DNA of 64,000 nt from Actinoplanes derwentensis (GTDB lineage Bacteria; Actinomycetota; Actinomycetes; Mycobacteriales; Micromonosporaceae): positions 4,726,501 to 4,790,500 of the forward strand of contig NZ_LT629758.1 in the NCBI RefSeq assembly GCF_900104725.1, read 5' to 3'. Below, one piece after another: positions 17,480 through 28,969 of the stretch. A program made the position numbers and the translations under genes. The number at the start of each line of letters is the position of its first letter. Position 1 is the stretch's first letter. The notes below the pieces were generated by a model. The model was given only the letters and a program-made list of their open reading frames with translations. It ran no database searches and was not told where the DNA came from.

Positions 17480-19414
17480 GTGCTTTCACCGGGAGTCGTG
17501 CTCAATGGCCGCTATCAGCTCACGCAGCGCATCGCTGCGGGCGGCATGGGCGAGGTGTGGCGTGGCAACGACCTGATGCTCCAGCGGGAGATCGGCGTCA
17601 AGGTCATCCTGCCGGCCCTGATGTCGGACCGGGACTTCATCACCCGGTTCCGCTCCGAGGCCCGGATGATGGCGGCGCTGCGCAACCCCGGCATCGTGCA
17701 GGTCTACGACTACGGCGAGAACGCCGAAGTCGACGGCCGCCACCTCGACTTCATGGTGATGGAGTTCGTCGAGGGCACCCCGCTGACCAAGCGCATCCAG
17801 CAGGCCGGCCGGATCAGCCCGGTCGACACCATGCAGATCGTGGCGCAGGTCGGCGACGCGCTGCACACCGCGCACGAGGCCGGCATCGTGCACCGCGACG
17901 TCAAACCGAGCAACCTGCTGGTCCGGGCGAACGGCGCGATCGTCCTGATCGACTTCGGGGTCGCCAGGGAGACCGCGGTCGAAGGCATCACCGGCACCAA
18001 CGTGGTCCTGGGCAGCGCCCACTACATGGCTCCGGAGCAGGCCGAAGGCCACAAGGTCACGCCGCTCACCGACGTCTACGCGCTCGGCGCGGTGGCGTAC
18101 AGCTGCCTGACCGGCCGGCCGCCCTACGTCGGCGACAACCCCCTCGCCGTGCTCGCGCAACTCGTCCACGGCAAGCCCCCGGTCCTGCCGCCGGACGTGC
18201 CCGCCGGGGTCGCGGCGGTGGTGCTGCGCGCCCTGGACCGTGAGCCGCAGCGCCGTTTCCCGACCGCCGCCGCCTTCGCAGCCGCGGCCCGGCAGGCGGC
18301 AAGTCAACCCCATGCGACCCCCGCGCCCGGGTACGGAGGACAAACGCGCCCGATGCCCGCGGGTGGATTCCCGCCCGGCGGCCCCGGCACGGGCGGCTTC
18401 CCCGGTCGTGGTGCCCCGTCGGGTTCCTTCCCCGGCCAGCCCCCGTCGGGTTCCTTCCCCGGCCAGCCGGGTCCCGGCACCGGCTCCTATCCCGGTCAGG
18501 CGCCCGGCACCGGCTCCTATCCCGGCCGGGCCGCCCCGTCGGGGTCCTATCCCGCCCAGGGCCAGGCATCGGGCCGGTTCCCCAATCAGCGTCCCGGCGC
18601 CCCCGGTCCGCAGGGCCGTCCGGGTGGTTTCGCCGCCGGCGCGGCCTCCGTCGGTGCGGCTTCCGGGACGGGTTCGTTCCCCGGCGGCTACGGGGATTCG
18701 ACGTCGGGCGGCTACAACGCCGGTGGCTTCAACACCGGCGGCGGCTCCGGCGGTGGCAATTCGGGTGGCTACAACTCGGGCGGCTACCAGTCCGGGGGCT
18801 TCACCGGCGACCAGTCGCCCCAGCGGAACAAGAGCCTGATCGTCCTGGCCGGCGTGGCGGTGCTCGCCGTGGTGGTCGGCATCGGCGTCGTGCTGAGCAA
18901 CCTCACCGACGACCCGGACCTGCAAGCCCAGAGCGGCGGCGTCCCCGCGAGCGCCACGGCCGACAACTCGCCCACCGCTCGCGCGTCGAAGAGCCCGAAG
19001 GCGCAGAAGACCACCAAACCGGCCAAGGAGGAGGAACCGGAAGAGGAGGAGTCCCCCGAACCGGAGGTCCCGGCGACGAACCCGGACACCCCTCAGAGCC
19101 TCTGCGGCGACGACTTCCAGCTTCTCAACTCCGAGGACCTGATCGACGACTCCGGTCTCGTTCGCGGAACGGTCTACCTGCTCGGCGACGCCGGCACCAC
19201 GAGGTGCGTGGTTACCATCAAGTCCGACAATCTGGACGTGCGGACCTCGGTCTCCGCCACCCTCGAGGTCCAGGACGGCGACACACAGACCGACAAGGAC
19301 AACGCCCAGTACTCCGTCGGTCCGGTGATCGTGGACTCCGCCGGGGCCTGCGTCCGCTGGAGCGGATCCATCGGCAAGGCCTCGTTCCGGAGCGAGTTCG
19401 AGAACTGCCGCTGA
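17480..19414 (+). CDS. Receptor-like Ser/Thr protein kinase (PknB family)
   Basis: A 644-residue protein. The kinase domain is at about 10-270: glycine loop IAAGGMGEVW, VKV lysine, HRDVKPSN catalytic loop, DFGVAR and APEQ. A 180-residue Gly/Pro/Ser/Gln linker follows, built from SGSFPGQP and GTGSYPGQ repeats. One transmembrane helix (about 453-475) and an extracytoplasmic domain with Cys pairs close the protein. The external part lacks recognisable PASTA repeats, so the ligand is not peptidoglycan by that criterion. GTG 17480 is the only reasonable start. No cognate phosphatase is nearby. Confidence 0.9.
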   Translation: MLSPGVVLNGRYQLTQRIAAGGMGEVWRGNDLMLQREIGVKVILPALMSDRDFITRFRSEARMMAALRNPGIVQVYDYGENAEVDGRHLDFMVMEFVEGTPLTKRIQQAGRISPVDTMQIVAQVGDALHTAHEAGIVHRDVKPSNLLVRANGAIVLIDFGVARETAVEGITGTNVVLGSAHYMAPEQAEGHKVTPLTDVYALGAVAYSCLTGRPPYVGDNPLAVLAQLVHGKPPVLPPDVPAGVAAVVLRALDREPQRRFPTAAAFAAAARQAASQPHATPAPGYGGQTRPMPAGGFPPGGPGTGGFPGRGAPSGSFPGQPPSGSFPGQPGPGTGSYPGQAPGTGSYPGRAAPSGSYPAQGQASGRFPNQRPGAPGPQGRPGGFAAGAASVGAASGTGSFPGGYGDSTSGGYNAGGFNTGGGSGGGNSGGYNSGGYQSGGFTGDQSPQRNKSLIVLAGVAVLAVVVGIGVVLSNLTDDPDLQAQSGGVPASATADNSPTARASKSPKAQKTTKPAKEEEPEEEESPEPEVPATNPDTPQSLCGDDFQLLNSEDLIDDSGLVRGTVYLLGDAGTTRCVVTIKSDNLDVRTSVSATLEVQDGDTQTDKDNAQYSVGPVIVDSAGACVRWSGSIGKASFRSEFENCR

Positions 19415-19434
19415 CCGGCCATCGCGCCGGTCAG
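19411..19434. terminator. Bidirectional hairpin overlapping two stop codons
   Basis: CTGACCGGC (19411-19419) pairs perfectly with GCCGGTCAG (19426-19434) around a 6-nt loop. It includes the kinase stop codon and reaches the stop codon of the convergent Uma2 gene. Confidence 0.6.
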
Positions 19435-20012
19435 CGGCGGTGAACCTCGGTGAGGTCGATCTCGACGTCGAACGGCACCGTCAACGCCACTCGATCGTGG
19501 AAGATGCCGACCGGGAAATACCGTCTCGTCGTCGGGTCCAGCTCGTAGGCGTACAGCACCGCTTTGTCCCCGGCATCCTCCACGCGCCAGAAGTGCGGGA
19601 TGCCGGCTTCGGCATAGAGCTGAGGCTTACGATCCCGGTCGCGGATCTCGGACTCCGGCGACACCACTTCCACCGCGAGCACCACGGCCTCGGCCGGGTA
19701 CCAGGTGGCCTGTGAATCGACTTCCGCCTCGGCATGGACGACGATCAGATCGGGCTCCGGACGCTGCCGGGGCCCGAGCACGATAGACATTTCCCGGCTG
19801 ACCCGGAACCGATCCCACGGAGCGGACCTATCAAGGGCGTTCTCCAGAACCCGCAAACACTTCATATGGAAATGTTTCTGCGGACTCACGACGGCAAGAA
19901 GCCCATCGATGAGTTCGGTGTGGGCCGGAAGGCCGGGAATCCGATCAAGATCATCTGCGGTGTACCTATCCGTCGGCGGCCACTGCCACTCACCTACCGG
20001 TTCAGCGCTCAC
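19431..20012 (-). CDS. Uma2-family (DUF820) PD-(D/E)XK nuclease-like protein
   Basis: A 193-residue protein beginning VSAEPVGEWQWPPTDRYTAD. The Uma2 signatures are present: HTELIDG, SREMSIVLGP..RPEPDLIVV (acidic metal ligand), VEVVSPESEIRDRD and K.QLYAEAGIPHFW, forming the PD-(D/E)XK-type core. Uma2 proteins are abundant in actinomycetes and cyanobacteria, with unproven nuclease function. GTG 20012 has AGGG shortly upstream and gives the usual family length; the frame is open further upstream but that stretch is not conserved-looking. It sits inside the steroid block by position only. Confidence 0.8.
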   Translation of the reverse strand: MSAEPVGEWQWPPTDRYTADDLDRIPGLPAHTELIDGLLAVVSPQKHFHMKCLRVLENALDRSAPWDRFRVSREMSIVLGPRQRPEPDLIVVHAEAEVDSQATWYPAEAVVLAVEVVSPESEIRDRDRKPQLYAEAGIPHFWRVEDAGDKAVLYAYELDPTTRRYFPVGIFHDRVALTVPFDVEIDLTEVHRR

Positions 20013-20181
20013 GGACCCTACTCCCTTCACGGACAGGCTCACCTCCCGCAGCCTACCCACTCGGGTAACCGCATAGACGTCATGCGGTACCCCCGAGCAG
20101 GGCCGATACCTGTCCTGGCTGCATTCCACTCCGATTCGGCGGCCTGTTCCCGACCGTGATTCACCCGAAGGTGGACGACCG

Positions 20182-20766
20182 TCAGATCCAGTCGGTGTGG
20201 CGGGGCCAGGACAGCAACGTGTCGACGACCTCTGGGGGTTCGTACGGGGAAACCGGGGTTGTCGTGGTGTAGCGGCTTCGGTGGAACAGCAGCGGTGTGG
20301 TGTCACGGCATGGGCCCAAGGTGGTCACCCGGCCGGTCACTATCGCGTGGTCGCCGCCCGGGTGGATCGCCTCCACCCGGCAGTCGGCCCAGGTCAGGGC
20401 CTCGGACAGGACCGGGGAACCGGACGGGGCCGGGAACCAGCCGGCCGCGGCGAAACGGTTCGCGCCGCGGGTGCCGAACAGACGGGAGGTCTCGCGCTGG
20501 TCGGCGGCGAGGATGTTGACGCAGAAGACGCCGGTGTCGCGGATGCGCTGCCAGGTCTCGGAGCCGTTCCGGGGGCAGAACAGGACCAGCGGCGGGTCCA
20601 GGGAGAGCGGGGCGAAGGCCTGGCAGGCGAACCCGGCGGGACCGTCGGCGTCAGCTGTCGTGATCACGGTGATACCGGTCGCGAAGTGGCCGAACACCCG
20701 CCGAAAACGGGCCGCGTCCAGGCCCGCACCGGCACCGGGGACGGTGGGCTGAGAGCCGGGGATCAA
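20182..20766 (-). CDS. hsaB: Flavin reductase HsaB, partner of HsaA
   Basis: HsaB supplies reduced flavin to the hydroxylase HsaA in the opening of the A ring. The 194-residue flavin-reductase fold resembles mycobacterial HsaB: FGHFATGITVITT, GFACQAFAPLSL.PPLVLFCP, GVFCVNIL and PLLFHRSRY. The start appears to be TTG 20766, overlapping the hsaC stop as TTGA; no ATG or GTG in frame gives the full N-terminus. It is the last gene of hsaA-D-C-B, the same order as in Mycobacterium tuberculosis. Confidence 0.9.
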   Translation of the reverse strand: MIPGSQPTVPGAGAGLDAARFRRVFGHFATGITVITTADADGPAGFACQAFAPLSLDPPLVLFCPRNGSETWQRIRDTGVFCVNILAADQRETSRLFGTRGANRFAAAGWFPAPSGSPVLSEALTWADCRVEAIHPGGDHAIVTGRVTTLGPCRDTTPLLFHRSRYTTTTPVSPYEPPEVVDTLLSWPRHTDWI

Positions 20767-21668
20767 TGGCCGCCGCCGGAGAAGCGGTGGCCCCAGACGC
20801 TGTGGGCGGTGGTGTGGCGGGCGATCCAGGTGTCGTCGTCGACGGTCCGGCCGCCGTAGCCGTATTCGATGTCGAAACCGCTCGGGGTTCGTACGTAGAA
20901 GGAGACCATGTCGTCGTTGGCGTGCCGGCCCAGCGTGGAGATCATCGGGGCTTTCTGGCGGGCGCAACGGTCGATGGCCCGGCCAACGTCGTCCAGGGTC
21001 TCGGTCTCGATCATCAGGTGAATCAGGCCGCTGGGTGCCGGGATCGGGGCCAGGGCCACGCTGTGGTGTCGGGGGCCGCAGCCGAGGAACCGCATCCACA
21101 GCGGTTCGCTACCGGGCGGCAGGCCGATGTGTTCGGGGATCAGGCGCATCGTGTCGCGTAACCGGAATCCGAGGATGTCGCCGTAGAAGTGCAGGGCCGC
21201 GGCGTCGTCGGAGGCGGGTAGCACGATGTGGCCCATGCCCTGGTCGCCGGTGACGAACCGGGTTCCGGTGGTGCTGAGGGCGGGCCGGGTGTCGAGGGCG
21301 GCGCCGCAGAAGAATTCCAGGCGGTTGCCGGCCGGGTCGTCGACGCTGATCAGGTGGGAGACCCGGCGGTCGGCGAGTTCGTCGGCGCCGGCCGGTTTGA
21401 CGGCGATCCCGGCTTCCTCGAACACTCCGGTCAGCTCTGCCAGGGCGGTCGGGTCGGCGAGTTCCCAGCCGGAGGCGGCCAGCCGGTCCTTCGCGCCGGG
21501 AGTCACCACGATGCGGGCGGGCAGTTCGTCCATCCGCAGGTAGACGGCCTGCGGGTCGGGTCCGCGGCCTTCGGTCAGACCGAGCACCTTGACGCCGAAG
21601 TCGCGCCAGGCGGGCAGGTCGGTGGCTTCGACTCGCAGGTAGCCGAGGGATCGGATGAGGTTGCTCAC
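20763..21668 (-). CDS. hsaC: 3,4-DHSA extradiol dioxygenase HsaC
   Basis: HsaC cleaves the catechol 3,4-DHSA by meta-cleavage with non-heme Fe(II). It is a 301-residue two-domain vicinal-oxygen-chelate protein starting VSNLIRSLGYLRV; iron ligands are His147 (GMGHIVL), His201/202 (GPRHHSVAL) and Glu268 (GFDIEYG). GTG 21668 has a GAGGGG ribosome site. The 52-bp gap to hsaD is the only significant gap in the operon. Closely similar to mycobacterial HsaC in the last two-thirds. Confidence 0.93.
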   Translation of the reverse strand: MSNLIRSLGYLRVEATDLPAWRDFGVKVLGLTEGRGPDPQAVYLRMDELPARIVVTPGAKDRLAASGWELADPTALAELTGVFEEAGIAVKPAGADELADRRVSHLISVDDPAGNRLEFFCGAALDTRPALSTTGTRFVTGDQGMGHIVLPASDDAAALHFYGDILGFRLRDTMRLIPEHIGLPPGSEPLWMRFLGCGPRHHSVALAPIPAPSGLIHLMIETETLDDVGRAIDRCARQKAPMISTLGRHANDDMVSFYVRTPSGFDIEYGYGGRTVDDDTWIARHTTAHSVWGHRFSGGGH

Positions 21669-21720
21669 GGGCGGTCCCCTCTCAGGATCATGAACCGTTC
21701 GGTGCGGCGGCCGCGATAGC

Positions 21721-23692
<1,972 letters not shown>

Positions 23693-23738
23693 GAGATCCC
23701 TCCAGGCTGGTTGGCCGCGTGTCGAGCGACCTCTATAC

Positions 23739-23752
23739 TAGAACACGTTCTA
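23739..23752. promoter_or_regulatory. KstR operator between hsaADCB and kshA
   Basis: TAGAACACGTTCTA is a perfect 14-bp palindrome and an exact match to the KstR operator. It lies 47 nt upstream of hsaA and 22 nt upstream of kshA. Confidence 0.93.
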
Positions 23753-23773
23753 CCTAGGAACCAGGAGCGGCAC

Positions 23774-24901
23774 ATGAGCATCAGCCAGCAACCGCGCACC
23801 ATCGACGTCGGCCGGCCGCCCGTGAGGTTCGCCCGGGGGTGGCACTGCCTGGGCCTGGCCGAGGGGTTCCGGGACGGGCAGCCGCACGCGATCGACGCGT
23901 TCGGCACGAGACTGGTGGTCTTCGCGGATTCGCACGGCGAGTTGCACGTCCTCGACGGCTACTGCCGGCACATGGGCGGCGACCTCACCCAGGGCACGAT
24001 CAAAGGCGACACGATCGCCTGCCCGTTCCACGACTGGCGCTGGCGCGGCGACGGCCGGTGCGCCGAGGTGCCGTACGCACATCGCATCCCGGCCCGCGCC
24101 CGAACCCGCTCCTGGACGACCTGTGAGCAGAACAGGCAGCTGTTCGTCTGGCACGACCCACAGGGCCGGCCGCCACCGCCGGAGGTGGCGATCCCCCGCA
24201 TCGAGGGCGCGTTCTCCGACGAGTGGAGCGACTGGACCTGGGATTCGGTGCGGATCGACGGCGCGAACTGTCGCGAGATCATCGACAACGTGGTGGACAT
24301 GGCCCACTTCTTCTACATCCACTTCGCGTTCCCGACGTTCTTCAAGAACGTGATCGAGGGCCATGTGGCGGCACAGTTCCTGCAGACCCGGCCCCGCCCG
24401 GACGTGCCGATCGCGGCGAAACAGTCGGGCGACGCGACGTTGCGGTCCGAGGCGGCGTACTACGGGCCGTCCTACATGATCGACTACCTGCACAACGACT
24501 GGAACGGCATCGAGATCGAGTCGGTGCTGATCAACTGCCATTACCCGGTGGCGCCCGACTCGTTCGTACTCCAATGGGGTGTGATCATGAAACGCCTCCC
24601 CGGCCTGACCCGGGAGCAGGCGGCGAAAGCGGCCGGGAAGTTCACCAAGGGCATCGGCGTCGGTTTCCTGCAGGACGTGGAGATCTGGAAGAACAAGACC
24701 CGGATCGACAATCCGCTGCTCTGCGCCGAGGACGGGCCGGTCTATCAGCTGCGCCGGTGGTACGAGCAGTTCTATGTCGACGTCGACGACGTCACCGACG
24801 ACATGGTGGCCCGCTACGAGTTCGAGGTGGACACCACGCGCGCGGTCGAGACGTGGGAAGCCGAGGTCGCCGCCAACCAGGCTCGGGCCGCGACTTCATG
24901 A
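23774..24901 (+). CDS. kshA: 3-ketosteroid 9-alpha-hydroxylase oxygenase KshA
   Basis: KshA is the Rieske oxygenase that hydroxylates C9 of AD/ADD, triggering B-ring opening together with KstD. In this 375-residue protein the Rieske cluster ligands are Cys64/His66 and Cys83/His86 (YCRHMGGDL, CPFHDW). The mononuclear iron site is in DNVVDMAHFFYIHF, with His178 and His183. Other conserved blocks are RFARGWHCLG and WKNKTRIDNPLLCAEDGP. ATG 23774 follows AGGAG. The next two genes overlap by 4 bp and 1 bp, forming a tight operon with the small cysteine protein and kshB. Confidence 0.95.
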   Translation: MSISQQPRTIDVGRPPVRFARGWHCLGLAEGFRDGQPHAIDAFGTRLVVFADSHGELHVLDGYCRHMGGDLTQGTIKGDTIACPFHDWRWRGDGRCAEVPYAHRIPARARTRSWTTCEQNRQLFVWHDPQGRPPPPEVAIPRIEGAFSDEWSDWTWDSVRIDGANCREIIDNVVDMAHFFYIHFAFPTFFKNVIEGHVAAQFLQTRPRPDVPIAAKQSGDATLRSEAAYYGPSYMIDYLHNDWNGIEIESVLINCHYPVAPDSFVLQWGVIMKRLPGLTREQAAKAAGKFTKGIGVGFLQDVEIWKNKTRIDNPLLCAEDGPVYQLRRWYEQFYVDVDDVTDDMVARYEFEVDTTRAVETWEAEVAANQARAATS

Positions 24902-25140
24902 CCGAACGGCAGGAGTACCTCACCGGTGGGCTCACGGCGATCGCCTGCGAGACGTGCGGGCAGCCGGTGCGGGCCGGGCGACGCAGCGCGGCGCAGACCA
25001 GCGTGCAGTGGGCCGGACCGGCCTGTGAACAGCTCTCCGCACTCGCCGGGGGACGGCCGACGGCACTCGTCCCGACCTGCCCGGCACTGCGCGCGAGCCT
25101 CGACCGAGCCATTCGTGAGGGCCGTCTGGAGGTGCGCTGA
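24898..25140 (+). CDS. Small four-cysteine protein encoded between kshA and kshB
   Basis: An 80-residue protein starting MTERQEYLTGG, overlapping the kshA stop (ATGA) and the kshB start (TGATG). It contains Cys17-x2-Cys20 plus Cys43 and Cys61, with a basic C-terminal helix ALRASLDRAIREGRLEV. I do not recognise a family. The cysteine spacing could bind Zn or iron, or the protein could act as a redox or assembly partner of the Rieske system. Tight overlap on both sides argues that it is a real gene whose product is needed with KshA and KshB. Confidence 0.75.
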   Translation: MTERQEYLTGGLTAIACETCGQPVRAGRRSAAQTSVQWAGPACEQLSALAGGRPTALVPTCPALRASLDRAIREGRLEVR

Positions 25141-26063
25141 TGCCCGTCTTCCGCCCGGTCCGCGTCGCCGCGGTGATCACCGAGACCACGGACGCGTGCT
25201 CGCTGGTCCTTGACGCCGATCTCGACTACCTGCCCGGCCAGTATCTGACGGTCCGCACCCCGGCCGGCGCGCGCTGCTACTCGCTGGCCAGCGCCCCCGG
25301 CACCGGCGAGGCGCCGCGGATCACGGTGAAACGGGTGGCCGGCGGGCAGGTCTCGAACTGGATCTGCGACCGGGTGCGAGCCGGCGACACACTCGACATG
25401 GCCGGGCCGGCCGGCACGTTCACCCCACGATCGTTCGACGACGAGCTGTTGCTGCTGGCCGGAGGTTCGGGCATCACCCCGATCATGGGGATCATCAAGT
25501 CGATGCGGTGCGTGCCGGTGCTGTTCTACGCCAACCGGGACACCGACTCGATCATCTTCCGGGACGAGCTGGCCGGACTGCTGCCGGTGATCCACTGGCT
25601 GGACCGCGAACAGGGCGTGCCGACCGCGGACGCCCTGAAGGAGCTGCTCAGCCCGTACCGAAGCCGGGAAGCCTTTGTCTGTGGCCCGGAACCTTTCGTC
25701 GCGGTCGCCGAGAAGGCCCTGCAACTCGCCGGCGTTCCCGCGGAACGGATCCGGGTCGAACGCTTCGCACTGGAACCGGCCGGCGGGCGGGCGGCGGTCG
25801 CCGAGGTGGAGATCGACGGACGGTCACACATGCTGCCCTGGGCGGCTGGCCGCCGGTTACTCGACGTCATCGTCGACGCGGGACTCAACCCGCCCTGGTC
25901 GTGCCGCCAGGGCCAGTGCGGGGCATGTGCGGTGCGCCTGGTCAGCGGCGAGGTGACGCTGGTCCACAACGAGATCCTCGAGGAGGAGGACTTCGCCGAC
26001 GGTTACATCCTGGCCTGCCAGGCGGTTGCGGTGAGCGATCACGTCAAGGTTACTTACCACTGA
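25140..26063 (+). CDS. kshB: 3-ketosteroid 9-alpha-hydroxylase reductase KshB
   Basis: KshB passes electrons from NAD(P)H to KshA. The 307-residue protein has an FAD/NAD ferredoxin-reductase module (RCYSLASAPG, LLLLAGGSGITPIMGIIK, FVCGPEPFV) and a C-terminal plant-type 2Fe-2S domain with CRQGQCGACAVRL and a distal Cys in ILACQ. It is shorter than mycobacterial KshB (about 358 residues), mainly at the N-terminus. It starts on the A of the preceding TGA. Confidence 0.92.
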   Translation: MPVFRPVRVAAVITETTDACSLVLDADLDYLPGQYLTVRTPAGARCYSLASAPGTGEAPRITVKRVAGGQVSNWICDRVRAGDTLDMAGPAGTFTPRSFDDELLLLAGGSGITPIMGIIKSMRCVPVLFYANRDTDSIIFRDELAGLLPVIHWLDREQGVPTADALKELLSPYRSREAFVCGPEPFVAVAEKALQLAGVPAERIRVERFALEPAGGRAAVAEVEIDGRSHMLPWAAGRRLLDVIVDAGLNPPWSCRQGQCGACAVRLVSGEVTLVHNEILEEEDFADGYILACQAVAVSDHVKVTYH

Positions 26064-26072
26064 TTTTCTCGT

Positions 26073-26152
26073 ACGTTCCACAGCAGCCCCGCCTCGTCCC
26101 CGCGAGGTGGTATCGCCCGCCCGGCCGACGGCGCGGCCGCCGGGCCGGAGCG
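26073..26152 (-). repeat. Degenerate copy F of the dispersed intergenic element
   Basis: In the gap between convergent kshB and hsaF, a GC-rich stretch keeps the CCCCGCGAGGTGG core and the GCCGCCGGGCCGGA end of the element in the same orientation as copies C and D, but with much divergence. It may act as the shared terminator region. Confidence 0.4.
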
Positions 26153-26164
26153 GCCCCTCCCGGT

Positions 26165-27172
26165 TCAGGCGAGTTCGCGCGCGATCGTGATCAACTGATC
26201 CTCCTGGCCGCCGACCAGACGACGCTCGCCCGCTTTCACCAGGATCTCCGCGCCGGAGACGCCATACCGCTCGGCCAGCGTGTAGGCATGCGTCAGGAAG
26301 CTGGAGTAGACCCCCGCGTAACCCATGATCAGCGACATCCGGTCCAGTTTGCACTCGTCGGCCATGGCCGGGCGGACCACGTCCTCGGCCGCGTCCACGA
26401 TCGCGAAGAAGTCGACACCGGTGCGAATGCCCAGCTTGTCGCAGACCCCGACAAACGCTTCGACCGGCGTGTTCCCGGCCCCGGCACCGAACCGGCGGGT
26501 GCTGCCGTCGATCTGCTTCGCACCGGCCCGGTAGGCGAGGATCGAATTGGCCACGCCCAGACCCAGGTTCTCGTGCCCGTGGAATCCCACCTGCGCGTCG
26601 GCGCCCAAATTCGCCACCAGGGCGGCGACCCGATCACTGACCTGATCGAGAACGAGCGCCCCGGCCGAATCGACCACGTAGACGCACTGGCATCCGGCGT
26701 CGGCCATGATCCGGGCCTGCCCGGCGAGCCGTTCCGGTGGCGTCGAGTGGGCCATCATCAGGAACCCGACGGTCTCCAGCCCCAGGTCGCGGGCGATGCC
26801 GAAGTGCTGGACCGAGATGTCCGCCTCGGTGCAGTGGGTGGCGATCCGGCAGACACTCGCGCCGTTGGCGGCGGCCTCCCGGATGTCGTCGAGCACTCCC
26901 ACGCCGGGCAGCATCAGGAAGGCGATCCGGGCCCGGACGGCAGTGGCGACCGCTGCTTTGATCAGCTCTTGTTCGGGCGTACGGCTGAATCCGTAGGTGA
27001 ACGACGACCCGCCGAGCCCGTCGCCGTGGGTAACCTCGATCACCGGGACTCCGGCGTCGTCGAGTGCCCGGACGATCGCGGTGACCTCGTCGACGGTGAA
27101 CTGGTGACGTTTCGCGTGCGAGCCGTCCCGTAGCGACGAGTCAGTGATCCGAAGATCGAGCAAGTTCCTCAC
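26165..27172 (-). CDS. hsaF: 4-hydroxy-2-oxohexanoate aldolase HsaF
   Basis: HsaF cleaves 4-hydroxy-2-oxohexanoate to pyruvate and propanal, feeding the channelling partner HsaG. The 335-residue DRE-TIM protein matches DmpG/HsaF enzymes: [78 protein letters not shown] and [16 protein letters not shown] 27172 gives a 32-bp overlap with hsaG; TTG 27163 is possible. Last gene of the hsaE-G-F operon. Confidence 0.95.
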   Translation of the reverse strand: MRNLLDLRITDSSLRDGSHAKRHQFTVDEVTAIVRALDDAGVPVIEVTHGDGLGGSSFTYGFSRTPEQELIKAAVATAVRARIAFLMLPGVGVLDDIREAAANGASVCRIATHCTEADISVQHFGIARDLGLETVGFLMMAHSTPPERLAGQARIMADAGCQCVYVVDSAGALVLDQVSDRVAALVANLGADAQVGFHGHENLGLGVANSILAYRAGAKQIDGSTRRFGAGAGNTPVEAFVGVCDKLGIRTGVDFFAIVDAAEDVVRPAMADECKLDRMSLIMGYAGVYSSFLTHAYTLAERYGVSGAEILVKAGERRLVGGQEDQLITIARELA

Positions 27173-28016
27173 CCACTCTGGTAGCGGCGGCGGTCATGAT
27201 GTCCAAGTTCCCCGCATATTTCGGCAGATAGTCGCCAGCGCCTTCGACTTCAATGAAGATCCCCACCCGCAACAGGTCTCCGACCATGTCGAATTGCGGC
27301 TCGTCGAGCAGTCGATAGCCTGGCACGTATACCGAAATCTCGGATATACGGTCCTCGATCGATTTGACGATCACGCCCTGATCCGCGTCCGGCGACACCG
27401 CGCAGAAGATCGTGTCCCGCATGACCAGCGGAGGTTCGGCCGGATTGAGCACGATGATCGCCTTCCCGCGGGCCGCTCCCCCGATCGTCTCCAGCCCGCG
27501 ACTCGTGGTCCGGGTGAACTCGTCGATGTTCGCCCTGGTCCCCGGCCCCGCCGACCGGGACGCCACGGTCGCCACGATCTCGGCATAACTGACCGGCGTC
27601 ACTCGCGAGACGGCGTGCACCATCGGAATGGTGGCCTGCCCGCCACAAGTGATCAGGTTCAGGTTGCCGGCGTCACGGTGCGCCCCGAGGTTGACATCGG
27701 GCACCACCGCCGGCCCGACCGCCGCCGGTGTCAGATCCACAGCCCGGATGCCCGCCGCAGCGTAGCGGGGCGCGTTCGCCCGGTGCACCGCCGCCGAGGT
27801 CGCTTCGAAGACGATGTCCGGCAGCACCTCCTGCCCGAGCAACCAGTCCACTCCCGAACTGCCGACCGCGAGCCCGTGCGCAGCGGCCCGCTCCAGTCCC
27901 GGACTGTCCGGATCGATCCCGGCCATCCACCGCGGCTCGATCACCGGCGACCGAAGCAGCTTGTACATCAGATCCGTCCCGATGTTCCCGGACCCGACAA
28001 TCGCCGCACTCAACAT
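27141..28016 (-). CDS. hsaG: Acylating propanal/acetaldehyde dehydrogenase HsaG
   Basis: HsaG oxidises propanal to propionyl-CoA, with NAD and CoA, in complex with HsaF. The 291-residue protein has the Rossmann start [17 protein letters not shown], catalytic Cys124 in [12 protein letters not shown] and SARG-like ..[16 protein letters not shown], all typical of DmpF/HsaG. Its ATG overlaps the hsaE stop by one base (TGATG). Confidence 0.95.
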   Translation of the reverse strand: MLSAAIVGSGNIGTDLMYKLLRSPVIEPRWMAGIDPDSPGLERAAAHGLAVGSSGVDWLLGQEVLPDIVFEATSAAVHRANAPRYAAAGIRAVDLTPAAVGPAVVPDVNLGAHRDAGNLNLITCGGQATIPMVHAVSRVTPVSYAEIVATVASRSAGPGTRANIDEFTRTTSRGLETIGGAARGKAIIVLNPAEPPLVMRDTIFCAVSPDADQGVIVKSIEDRISEISVYVPGYRLLDEPQFDMVGDLLRVGIFIEVEGAGDYLPKYAGNLDIMTAAATRVGEELARSSDH

Positions 28017-28969
28017 CAGCCGTCTCCTTCCCCCTCGTTCCCCACCCGCTCGGACCGATCCGCCCGCCCGGCCTGCTCGGCATGGCCGGACCGCTCCGTT
28101 TGCTCGGACCGCTCCGCCTGTTTCGCCTGCTCGACCTGTTTCACCTGCTCGACCTGCTTTGCCCGAGGGCCACGGTGAACGCTGTCCGCCGGTGCGGCGA
28201 AGGTCAGACGCACCTCGCCCAGCCCACTGAACTCCGCGCGGAACTCGTCACCCGGATGCACGTCGACGGCTCGTGCGCACGCCCCCGGCATGATCAGATG
28301 CCCGGCCCGCAGCCGGACCCCGAACCGGGCGACCTTCCGGGCCAGCCAGGCGACCGCGGTCACCGGATTCCCGAGCACGGCATCCGACCGCCCGGCGGCA
28401 ACGACTTCACCGCCCCGGCGCAGGACCGCGGCGATGCCGCGAGGATCAATATCCTTCGGCGGTACGCGCCCCGGCCCCACGACGAATCCGGCCGACGACG
28501 CGTTGTCGGCGATGGTGTCCGGCAGGCTGATCTTCCAGTCGATGATCCGGCTGTCGATCAACTCGATCGAGGGCGCAAGGGCCTCGGTAGCGGCGAGCAC
28601 ATCGTCCTCGGTGCACCCTTCACCGGGCAGATCGTCCCCGAGCAGGAACGCCACCTCGATCTCCACCCGCGGAAAGCAGTAACGGGAGGCGTCGACGACC
28701 AGGTCCTCGAAGAGCCGCATGTCAGCGAGCAGATGCCCGTAGTCGGGTTCGCCGACCCCCATCATCTCCTGCATGGCTTTGGACGAGAGCCCGACCTTGT
28801 GCCCGACGACTCCCGCGCTGCGCCGCCGGATGTTGTGCAGCTGAATCGCGTAGGCGTCCGCCACGGAAAGCCCCGGATAGTCCCTGACCAGCGGCCCGAT
28901 CGGCACCCGTTCCCGCTCCGCCGCCCACAGCCGCCCGGCGAGTTCCCCCAGTTCAGTAGCGTTAAGCAC
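28016..28969 (-). CDS. hsaE: 2-hydroxypentadienoate-type hydratase HsaE with repetitive tail
   Basis: HsaE hydrates 2-hydroxyhexadienoate, released by HsaD, to 4-hydroxy-2-oxohexanoate. Core motifs of the hydratase family are present: [53 protein letters not shown] and [17 protein letters not shown] 28969 has AGGGGAGGG upstream. The protein is 317 residues, about 50 more than usual: after the core ends near residue 265 there is a charged tail of Glu/Gln/Lys/Arg repeats (e.g. [20 protein letters not shown]) that looks like a coiled-coil or disordered extension. It overlaps the preceding flavoprotein gene by 8 bp. Confidence 0.92.
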   Translation of the reverse strand: MLNATELGELAGRLWAAERERVPIGPLVRDYPGLSVADAYAIQLHNIRRRSAGVVGHKVGLSSKAMQEMMGVGEPDYGHLLADMRLFEDLVVDASRYCFPRVEIEVAFLLGDDLPGEGCTEDDVLAATEALAPSIELIDSRIIDWKISLPDTIADNASSAGFVVGPGRVPPKDIDPRGIAAVLRRGGEVVAAGRSDAVLGNPVTAVAWLARKVARFGVRLRAGHLIMPGACARAVDVHPGDEFRAEFSGLGEVRLTFAAPADSVHRGPRAKQVEQVKQVEQAKQAERSEQTERSGHAEQAGRADRSERVGNEGEGDG

